Assembly (NCBI GenBank): GCA_002435785.1
Contig: DIUC01000020.1
Span: 120,562 to 184,561 of the forward strand
Length of the DNA: 64,000 bases
Source: Saprospiraceae bacterium UBA6168
Lineage (GTDB): Bacteria > Bacteroidota > Bacteroidia > Chitinophagales > Saprospiraceae
Direction: 5' to 3'
The notes under the pieces are model-generated. The model was not told the DNA's origin. It saw only the letters and a list, made by a program, of their open reading frames with translations, and did no database searches. This document shows, piece by piece, positions 58,199 to 64,000 of the stretch (position 1 is its first letter; the number at the start of each line of letters is the position of its first letter). Position numbers and translations under genes: made by a program.

Positions 58199-59698
58199 AT
58201 GCAATTTACGCTTCGCCACCAGCCAACTTCTTCGCCAAATGCATTCATTGTGCCTGTGGCCCAGCAAACCGACTTAGCGGGTTTCTTCTCGTTGCTTTCT
58301 GAAAAAACTGGTGTGCCAGCCGACCTCCTAAAAGGCGATTTCAAGGCCGGTGCCAAAGAAATACACACCCTGTATTTCAACGAAAACGGGCAGAAAAAGC
58401 GCATCTTCCTCCTCGGCCTCGGTGAAACGCCGCGCACCATGGACGTGATGAATGCCTTCCGTTCTCTTGTCTCCAAGCGCAAAGCTAATTTGCCCACCAA
58501 TCTATGCGTTAGTTTTTTGCATAAAAATGCCCCCGACAATCCCGCAGCTTGGGTGGAAGCAAGCGTGAACGGCCTCTTGCTCGGCGGCTACGACATCGGC
58601 CTCTACAAAACCGAAAAGAAGCCCGAAAACGCCACTCCCGATTTCAACATCGAGTTGGTAGTGGACGAGGCGCACCTTCCCGCAGCCAGCGAAGCACTAA
58701 AGCGTGGTCAAGCATTTGCCAGTACCCACGCCGAAATCTTCGACCTGGTGAACGCCCCTGCCAACAAGAAGAACCCACAGGTACTGGCCAATTGGGCCGC
58801 CAATTCCGGCAAGCAGCACGGCTACCAGGTTGAGGTTTTTGATGAACAAAAAATAAAGGAACTGGGCCTCCACGCCCTCATTTCCGTAAGCAGGGGCAGC
58901 GAAAACCCGCCCACCTTCATCGTGATGGAGTATAAGCCAACCGCTACCCACCCGCTGAAAAAGGTAGGGCTGGTCGGGAAGGGTGTCACCTTCGACACCG
59001 GGGGGCTTTCCATCAAACCATCCACCAACATGCACCTCATGAAGTCCGACATGGGTGGTGCGGCAGCCGTGATGGGTGCCATTGAGGTGGCGGCCAAGCT
59101 CCAATTGCCCATCCACATCATCGCTGTGGTGCCGGCCACCGAAAACTCCGTGGACGCATTGTCCACCAAGCCCGGCGATGTCATCGGCTCGTACCAAGGC
59201 AAGACCATCGAGGTCATTGACACCGATGCCGAGGGGCGGCTCATACTCGCCGATGGCCTCACGTACATTGTCCGCCGATTTTCGCCCGATGTGCTGATAG
59301 ACCTCGCCACGCTCACTGGCTCCTGCATCCGGGCACTTGGCACCTACGCTGGCGGCCTTTTTTCCAACAACGACGAACTTGCCGTCAAACTTTGCGAAGC
59401 TGGCGAGCGCACCGCCGAACGCCTTTGGCGCCTCCCCCTTTGGGACGATTACAACAAAGAACTCAAGTCCGATGTGGCCGACCTGAAAAACTTCAGCGGG
59501 AATCCTGCTGCCGGTGCTATCACCGCCGCCAAGTTCCTCGAAGCGTTCATCGAAAAGCACCCGGCTTGGGCGCACATGGACATCGCTGGCATGGCCGTCG
59601 CCGACTCAGAGTTCTCTTCGCAAAAAAGTGCCACGGGCTATGGCATACGCTTGCTGATTGACTACATGCGGACGCTCATTGGCGAGGCGGAGGCTTGA
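58199..59698 (+). CDS. pepA: Leucyl aminopeptidase (M17 family)
   Basis: A 499-residue cytoplasmic metallopeptidase. The metal and catalytic site phrases are LVGKGVTFDTGGLSIKP near 258-274 (Lys and Asp ligands), MKSDMGGAAAV near 281 and the M17 signature IDTDAEGRLILADGL near 340 (usual NTDAEGRL, here Asp in place of Asn). RLWRLPLWDDY and DLKNF follow. It removes N-terminal residues from peptides and acts as a hexamer in known members. The N-terminal domain begins immediately at ATG 58199. Confidence 0.93.
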   Translation: MQFTLRHQPTSSPNAFIVPVAQQTDLAGFFSLLSEKTGVPADLLKGDFKAGAKEIHTLYFNENGQKKRIFLLGLGETPRTMDVMNAFRSLVSKRKANLPTNLCVSFLHKNAPDNPAAWVEASVNGLLLGGYDIGLYKTEKKPENATPDFNIELVVDEAHLPAASEALKRGQAFASTHAEIFDLVNAPANKKNPQVLANWAANSGKQHGYQVEVFDEQKIKELGLHALISVSRGSENPPTFIVMEYKPTATHPLKKVGLVGKGVTFDTGGLSIKPSTNMHLMKSDMGGAAAVMGAIEVAAKLQLPIHIIAVVPATENSVDALSTKPGDVIGSYQGKTIEVIDTDAEGRLILADGLTYIVRRFSPDVLIDLATLTGSCIRALGTYAGGLFSNNDELAVKLCEAGERTAERLWRLPLWDDYNKELKSDVADLKNFSGNPAAGAITAAKFLEAFIEKHPAWAHMDIAGMAVADSEFSSQKSATGYGIRLLIDYMRTLIGEAEA

Positions 59699-59758
59699 CT
59701 TTCCTCACCGACTTTTTCTTCGTAAAAAGCCGAAACAGCTCTTCTTCGCCCCCTGTGA

Positions 59759-59820
59759 TCGCCCAATTTATTGGGAAGACCGCGTTATGAACCATTCTGC
59801 CAGCCCAATAAATTGGGCGA
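59759..59820. repeat. Perfect 17-bp inverted repeat in the hpt leader
   Basis: TCGCCCAATTTATTGGG at 59759-59775 is exactly inverted at 59804-59820 with a 28-bp loop. The inner parts (CCCAATTTATTGGG) are themselves nearly palindromic. It ends 14 bp before the hpt start and could hide or expose it, or be a small mobile hairpin. Confidence 0.75.
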
Positions 59821-59834
59821 CCACAATAACTTAC

Positions 59835-60368
59835 ATGGAAAAAATCATCGCACACGACCTTAGCTTCGAGCCGTTCATCAGCGAGGCGGAAATAGCGGCC
59901 AAGGTTAAGTTGCTCGGCAGCCAAATCCGGCAGCAGTTTGAGGGCAAGCGGCCCCTGTTCTTGGGGGTGCTGAACGGGGCTTTCGTCTTTGCAGCCGACC
60001 TTGTACGGGCCGCAGACATTGAGTGCGAAGTGGCGTTCGTTCGGCTCGCCTCCTACGAGGGTACTACTTCAACTGGACAAGTTTCCACAGTGCTTGGACT
60101 CGATTTTGAGGTAAGGGGCCGCCATATCATCGTCGTAGAGGACATCGTGGACTCTGGCCGAACGCTGCACCATTTCATGGCGGATTTGCAGAAAATGGGG
60201 CCAGCCTCCTCATCACTGGCCGTGCTGCTGCACAAGCCGGAGGCGCTCCAGCTTCCCGTAAAAATTGACTTCCTCGGCTTTGAGATACCAGATAAATTCG
60301 TGGTCGGCTACGGGCTGGACTACAACGGCCTATGCCGTAATTTGCCAAGCATCTATCAAAAGGTTTAG
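59835..60368 (+). CDS. hpt: Hypoxanthine/guanine phosphoribosyltransferase
   Basis: A 177-residue purine salvage enzyme. The PRPP loop IIVVEDIVDSGRTLHHF lies near 97-113, LGVLNGAFVFAADLVR near 43-58 is the family flexible region, and KIDFLGFEIPDKFVVGYGLD near 144-163 supplies the purine-site aromatics. ATG at 59835 gives the normal length; the frame runs much further upstream through the inverted repeat, but that part has no homology pattern. It probably follows pepA in the same direction. Confidence 0.93.
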   Translation: MEKIIAHDLSFEPFISEAEIAAKVKLLGSQIRQQFEGKRPLFLGVLNGAFVFAADLVRAADIECEVAFVRLASYEGTTSTGQVSTVLGLDFEVRGRHIIVVEDIVDSGRTLHHFMADLQKMGPASSSLAVLLHKPEALQLPVKIDFLGFEIPDKFVVGYGLDYNGLCRNLPSIYQKV

Positions 60369-60444
60369 AAAGTTTAGCGAGGTTTAGAAGGTTTAGTTTG
60401 AGACCTGCTTAACTTCCTGAACCGCCTAAACCCATTAAACCTCT
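60363..60444. repeat. Low-complexity inverted word array (GGTTTAGAA type)
   Basis: AGGTTTAGAAAGTTTAGCGA and GGTTTAGAAGGTTTAG on the left; CTTAACTTCCTGAACCGCCT and AAACCCATTAAACCTC on the right. It lies between two same-direction genes. Part of the left word overlaps the hpt stop codon. Confidence 0.7.
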
Positions 60445-60449
60445 TCGCA

Positions 60450-61244
60450 ATGAACACGACTCAATTGGAACTACTTTGCCAACAAACCAGCCTGCTCGTG
60501 ACGTCGGTCGCTGACTTCATTCGTGGGGAGGTAGGCAAGGTGACAGGCGAAAAAATCGAGGTAAAAAGCCTCAACAGCCTCGTCAGCTACGTGGACAAGA
60601 CCGCCGAGCGGATGCTCGTGGCTGGCCTGAGCGAACTGCTGCCCGGCTCCACTTTCCTTACCGAGGAAGAGACCGTCGAACAAACTACCGGGGAGTTCCA
60701 ATGGATAATTGACCCATTGGATGGTACCACCAACTTCCTGCACCAACTGCCCTGCTTCGCCGTGAGCGTGGCACTGCGCCACCGCGAGGAAATCGTGCTC
60801 GGCATCGTTTACGAAGTGAACCGCCATGAGTGTTTCAGCGCTTGGAAGGATGGTGGTGCGTGGCTGAACGGCCAGCGCATCCGCACTTCGGCCATCATCG
60901 GCCTTGCCGATTCACTGGTAGCCACGGGGTTCCCCTACCGGGAATTTGACACCATGCACCGCTATATCGCCATTTTGCAGGATTTGATGAAAAGCACCCG
61001 TGGCCTCCGCCGCTACGGGGCTGCCGCTGTGGACTTGGCCTATGTGTCCTGCGGCCGCTTCGACTCTTTCTTTGAGTATGGCCTTGCAGCTTGGGACGTT
61101 GCGGCTGGGGTGCTGCTGGTGCAGGAGGCTGGCGGAAAGGTCAGCGATTTTGGCGGCGGTGATGATTATCTTTTTGGTGGGAGGTTGCTGGCGGCAGCGC
61201 CGGGGGTATTTGAGGAGATGCTGGAGTTGATGAAGCGTCATTGA
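60450..61244 (+). CDS. Inositol monophosphatase family protein
   Basis: A 264-residue Mg-dependent phosphatase. The metal site is complete: the Glu in TEEETVEQTT near 72, then WIIDPLDGTTNFLHQLPCFA near 88-107 (DPxDGT) and AAWDVAAGVLLVQEAGG near 213-229 (WDxAAG). The size matches SuhB/IMPase. It dephosphorylates inositol 1-phosphate or related phosphates such as 3'-phosphoadenosine nucleotides; substrate not decided by sequence. A CDP-alcohol transferase in the same window could use inositol phosphate, but the link is only an inference. Confidence 0.92.
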   Translation: MNTTQLELLCQQTSLLVTSVADFIRGEVGKVTGEKIEVKSLNSLVSYVDKTAERMLVAGLSELLPGSTFLTEEETVEQTTGEFQWIIDPLDGTTNFLHQLPCFAVSVALRHREEIVLGIVYEVNRHECFSAWKDGGAWLNGQRIRTSAIIGLADSLVATGFPYREFDTMHRYIAILQDLMKSTRGLRRYGAAAVDLAYVSCGRFDSFFEYGLAAWDVAAGVLLVQEAGGKVSDFGGGDDYLFGGRLLAAAPGVFEEMLELMKRH

Positions 61245-61318
61245 GTCATTTGTCATTGTTGAAACCTTGAATATCAAGGTGTTGTGAAATGACCAACGGT
61301 TTCAGTGACCAATAACAA

Positions 61319-61831
61319 TTACACCGGCTTCTTCGCCAGCCTCCCCCATCCCCACCGCATCAATAGCAGCAGTCCAGCGAAAATCAGCACGCCCTGCCAG
61401 AGCGGCAGGTAAGAGATGACGACGAGGTGCGTCTTGTCCAGTACCCAGAAAAAAGCAAAGGCTGCCGCTATCATCATGAACAGGCCCGTGATTTTGTCGA
61501 AGCCCGGAACGAGGTCGAGGCTCACGTTGCGGCGGATGAGCAGCAAGGTGCCAAACATCGAAACCACGGGCAGCACCTGCGTGAATATCTCCGTCTGGAA
61601 TATGCTCCGGCGCTCAAAAATGAAGAGGTATAGGTTCAGGAAGACCGCAAAAATGCCCGGCACACAAACCAAGTAAATCAAGGCCGAGTACAGGTATTTC
61701 CAAGGATCCATTGCGCCCTCGTCCTTGCCAAGTATGCCAGCCAAAAGCGCTGTGAACGGGATGAGCAGAAAGTAGGAGATAACCCAAAAGGGATTGGCCA
61801 CGATGAAGTTGAAAAATTCCTGAAGCGTCAT
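61319..61831 (-). CDS. Conserved membrane protein, four to five helices
   Basis: A 170-residue hydrophobic protein. Helices lie near 13-35, 48-72, 88-100, 115-130 and 138-158, and the C-terminus is basic (RWGWGRLAKKPV). No catalytic motif is visible and I do not recognise the family. It lies on the same strand as the E2 subunit gene, with a low-complexity array between. Confidence 0.75.
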   Translation of the reverse strand: MTLQEFFNFIVANPFWVISYFLLIPFTALLAGILGKDEGAMDPWKYLYSALIYLVCVPGIFAVFLNLYLFIFERRSIFQTEIFTQVLPVVSMFGTLLLIRRNVSLDLVPGFDKITGLFMMIAAAFAFFWVLDKTHLVVISYLPLWQGVLIFAGLLLLMRWGWGRLAKKPV

Positions 61832-61912
61832 GTTGGCAAGTTAGCATTTTGGCGGGTTAGGTGGTGGGCGGGTTGAGCAACTACTGCCCAACACGCCAAC
61901 CGCCCAATACAC
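61831..61912. repeat. Low-complexity inverted word array (TTGGCGGG type)
   Basis: TGTTGGCAAGTTAGCATTTT, GGCGGGTTAGGTGGTGGGCG and GGTTGAG are answered by CTACTGCCCAACACGCCAAC and CGCCCAATACACTG. It lies between two same-strand genes and reaches into the start codon of the membrane protein. Confidence 0.7.
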
Positions 61913-61915
61913 TGT

Positions 61916-63178
61916 TTAAAGGTCAAGCAACAGCGTCACCGGTTCTTCCAGCAGCTTTTTCACCTTCACGAGGAAGGTTACACTGGTGCTGCCATCAATC
62001 ACCCGGTGGTCATAGCTGAGGGCCAGGTACATCATCGGGCGTATCTCCACTTGGCCGTTCACCGCCACGGGGCGCTGGATGATATTGTGCATACCGAGGA
62101 TGGCACTCTGCGGCTCGTTGAGTATCGGGGTGCTCAACATGGAGCCAAATATGCCGCCATTGGTGATGGTGAACGTGCCGCCGCTCATTTCCTCCAGCGT
62201 GAGTTCGCCCTTTCGGGCCTTGTCGGCCAAGTCCTTGATTCTCCCTTCAATCTGCGCAAAGTTCAACGACTCCACGTTGTGGACAGGCGGCACCACGAGA
62301 CCGTTCGGCGTACTGATGGCGATGGAAATATCCACGTAATTGTGGTAGATGATGTCCTCACCATCAATCATGGCGTTCACGTCGGGCATTTCCATCAGCA
62401 CCTTGGCACAAGCCTTGGCGAAGAGCGACATGAAGCCGAGTTTGATGCCGTATTTTTTCACGAAAGAATCTTGGTGTTTTTCCCGCAGGGCCATGATTTC
62501 GGTCAGGTCCACCTCGTTGAAAGTGGTGAGCATGGCCGTGTTGTTTTTGGCGCTCACGAGGCGCTTCGCAATGGTGCGGCGCATCCGGCTCATTTTTTTG
62601 CGCTCCTCGGTGCGGCTGCCCGATGGGGCGGCGGCAATGGGAACTCCCTCCTTTAGTGGGGCTGGGGAGGTGGGGGCTGGCGCAACGGCTGGGGTAGCAA
62701 CTGGCGCAGCAGCCGCTTTCTGGGCATCCTCCTTGGTGATGCGGCCATCCTTGCCAGTGCCTTGTACGCTTGCTGGCGCAATGTCGCCTTCCTTCAAAAT
62801 CTTGGCAGCAGCAGGTGACGGGTGCCCCGCTGCGTAGGTGGTCTTGCTCTCTACTGGAGCGGCGGCTGGGGCAGCAACGGCCGCTTTTGCCTCCGCAGGC
62901 GGAGCGGCGGCAGCACTTGCGGTAGCGCCATTTTGCGCAGCAGCAGTATCAATCTTCGCTACGAGCGCCCCGATGGCGATGTCGTCGCCCTCCGCAGCTA
63001 CGTGAATGAGCTTGCCAGCGGCTTCCGCCGGAAATTCGAGGGTCGCCTTGTCGGACTCGAACTCGCAGATTGCCTCGTCCAGCGCCACGTAGTCGCCGTT
63101 GGCCTTCAGCCACTTGGAGAGCGTTACCTCTGATATGGATTCCCCGATGACCGGGACTTTCATTTCAACGATTGCCAT
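61916..63178 (-). CDS. 2-oxoglutarate dehydrogenase E2 subunit (dihydrolipoyllysine succinyltransferase)
   Basis: A 420-residue protein. Residues 1-78 form a lipoyl domain with the lipoylated Lys in CEFESDKATLEF; an Ala/Pro-rich linker follows; residues about 118-150 form the E1/E3-binding domain (PSPAAAKILKEGDIAPASVQ). The C-terminal acyltransferase domain (about 195-420) has FNEVDLTEIMALREKHQDSF, GLVVPPVHNVESLNFAQIEG and the catalytic His-Asp in LSYDHRVIDGSTSVTFL. This is the SucB pattern of the TCA cycle. No E1 (sucA) gene is adjacent in the window. Confidence 0.93.
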   Translation of the reverse strand: MAIVEMKVPVIGESISEVTLSKWLKANGDYVALDEAICEFESDKATLEFPAEAAGKLIHVAAEGDDIAIGALVAKIDTAAAQNGATASAAAAPPAEAKAAVAAPAAAPVESKTTYAAGHPSPAAAKILKEGDIAPASVQGTGKDGRITKEDAQKAAAAPVATPAVAPAPTSPAPLKEGVPIAAAPSGSRTEERKKMSRMRRTIAKRLVSAKNNTAMLTTFNEVDLTEIMALREKHQDSFVKKYGIKLGFMSLFAKACAKVLMEMPDVNAMIDGEDIIYHNYVDISIAISTPNGLVVPPVHNVESLNFAQIEGRIKDLADKARKGELTLEEMSGGTFTITNGGIFGSMLSTPILNEPQSAILGMHNIIQRPVAVNGQVEIRPMMYLALSYDHRVIDGSTSVTFLVKVKKLLEEPVTLLLDL

Positions 63179-63185
63179 TTTATTT

Positions 63186-63256
63186 TCTTGGTTTAGGAGG
63201 TTTAAAGGAGTTTAGGAGGTTTAGATTTATAAACCTCCTAAGCCCTTTAAACTTCC
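63186..63256. repeat. Low-complexity inverted word array (GGTTTAGGAGG type)
   Basis: TTAGGAGGTTTA (63212-63223) and TAAACCTCCTAA (63230-63241) form a perfect 12-bp stem with a six-base loop. An outer pair (GGTTTAAAGGAG and CCCTTTAAACTTCC) extends it. It lies upstream of the E2 gene start, so it may be in its leader or promoter region. The words match those at 60363-60444. Confidence 0.75.
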
Positions 63257-63341
63257 AGATTGAGGCGCAAATATCAATACTCTTGGCCGTTTTTGCCACG
63301 GATTTTCCAAGGTAAATAAAATTAGTTGGGACAAATGGGTT

Positions 63342-63761
63342 TCAAGCAAAGACCACGTGCAGCCTGCCGCCACATTCCCGCACGGGGTACTTGCCCACCC
63401 CGAAGATGAACCCTGCAATGCCAAGCCTTTCGGACAGGTCCCCGGATAGCTCATAAGCATCCGTGACGTAAAACCAGCCCGACCCGAAGTGCTTCTCAAA
63501 CGTGGCGGCGGACATGCTTCCCTTGCGGAAAATCACCTCGACGCCCGATTGACCCCATTTTCGGAGGTAGCCAGAGGCTCTGTTCGAGCAACAAGCGGGC
63601 AGGATGTTGAAACTGGTGCGGTTGAGGAAGAAGATGCGGCAAATGCCATAGTTGCGGCAATCGGGGTTGCGTGGGCTGCCGAGGTCAATTTCGGTGGGCA
63701 CTGCGCCTTGGAGGCCGTTGTCCATTTCCACGGTGCTTTCAATTTCAGTCAGATGTCCCAT
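63342..63761 (-). CDS. Hypothetical protein, Cys-rich centre
   Basis: A 139-residue protein without signal peptide. The centre CRNYGICRIFFLNRTSFNIL followed by PACCSNRASGYLRKWG holds four Cys residues and might bind metal. The C-terminal half (FEKHFGSGWFYVTDAYELSG) looks like a normal folded domain. I do not recognise the family. It follows the T9SS cargo gene on the same strand after 49 bp. Coding use resembles the chromosome. Confidence 0.55.
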   Translation of the reverse strand: MGHLTEIESTVEMDNGLQGAVPTEIDLGSPRNPDCRNYGICRIFFLNRTSFNILPACCSNRASGYLRKWGQSGVEVIFRKGSMSAATFEKHFGSGWFYVTDAYELSGDLSERLGIAGFIFGVGKYPVRECGGRLHVVFA

Positions 63762-63810
63762 AAAGCAAGTCTTTTAGTTTTGAACCAGTCAGTTCCGCAA
63801 TCTTGTTACG

Positions 63811-64000
63811 TTATTTGATGATGATTAATTTCCCGCTATCCACCAGCCGTCCCTCCCTGCCCAGCCTCCAAAAGTACATGCCATCGGCTACCCCACCCAG
63901 CGAAAAAACATGCCCAAGCTGCCCCGCCGACATTTCCCACTGCCGAACGGCCTGGCCCGTGGCATTGAAAAGCCGCAGGGTGGAGGGTTTCGTGGAGGGA
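63811..64000 (-). CDS. C-terminal end of a T9SS type A sorting-domain protein, truncated by window edge
   Basis: The minus strand is open from the right edge to a TAA at 63811-63813. The 62 readable residues include STLRLFNATGQAVRQWEM, GHVFSLGGVADGMYFWRLGR and the ending LVDSGKLIIIK. This is the type A T9SS sorting domain (pattern L-hhD/N-x-x-G, GxYxhR, G-K-hhhxK), so the full protein is an exported surface or secreted protein whose main part lies outside the window. Confidence 0.8.
   Translation of the reverse strand, partial: PSTKPSTLRLFNATGQAVRQWEMSAGQLGHVFSLGGVADGMYFWRLGREGRLVDSGKLIIIK

Overview
The window comes from a Bacteroidota chromosome, most likely Saprospiraceae or a close relative. 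The evidence is the gene content: a type IX secretion (T9SS) plug protein, three T9SS-sorted surface proteins, DUF5686, DUF4837 and DUF4833 proteins, a gliding-type C-terminal sorting domain, and TAnnTTTG promoter boxes in place of Shine-Dalgarno-rich leaders. Most genes are ordinary chromosomal ones. They include DnaE, MnmE, a class A penicillin-binding protein, PurN, Upp, Hpt, PepA, the 2-oxoglutarate dehydrogenase E2 subunit, a CDP-alcohol phosphotransferase, PnuC and several glycosyltransferases. No rRNA, tRNA or CRISPR array was recognised.

Layout. 0-14 kb: partial FKBP isomerase, T9SS plug protein, flippase, DUF4837 lipoprotein, CoA-binding protein, an HD-Pycsar transmembrane effector, DUF4833, a CDP-alcohol transferase, a DUF5686 outer-membrane protein, a class III aminotransferase and a duplicated-domain protein. 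About 14.46-21.27 kb: a 6.8-kb integrative island. It carries a tyrosine integrase, three small DNA-binding proteins, a replication-like protein, a secreted Cys-rich protein, a tandem pair of membrane proteins and an unknown gene. It sits exactly at the 3' end of mnmE, the site used by SGI1-type islands, and is bounded by 21-bp near-identical repeats that both encode the MnmE tail FCIGK-stop. 21-35 kb: mnmE with a coupled effector-associated-domain membrane protein, RDD and Gre-like genes, a membrane glycosyltransferase, a symporter/phosphotriesterase-family operon, T9SS cargo proteins and PnuC. 35-39 kb: a DUF6922/AbiEii toxin-antitoxin-type pair followed by an orphan DUF5682 gene. 39-64 kb: housekeeping and envelope genes, a second Pycsar-type protein with a ruined HD site, and a PorE-like protein ending in a SPOR domain.

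The most unusual property is at DNA level. About a dozen intergenic gaps are filled with short low-complexity words (TTTGAGGG, TTGGTTGAA, GGTTTAGGA, TTGGCAGTT and others) given first in one orientation and then as reverse complements. Together they form long imperfect hairpins regardless of the orientation of the flanking genes. The same kind of DNA occurs in frame inside three conserved genes (mnmE, the DUF5682 gene and a GT-C glycosyltransferase), and a 33-bp palindrome lies inside a fourth. One 37-bp unit is present in three exact copies, one of them coding. Separate from these, a 220-bp array with 21-bp phased A-tracts lies just outside the island.

Functional links seen: symporter and phosphotriesterase-like hydrolase overlap by ATGA; the effector-associated-domain gene and mnmE overlap by ATGA; island regulators overlap one another; the antitoxin and toxin genes overlap by 46 bp. 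All product names are from sequence reading only; no database search was possible.
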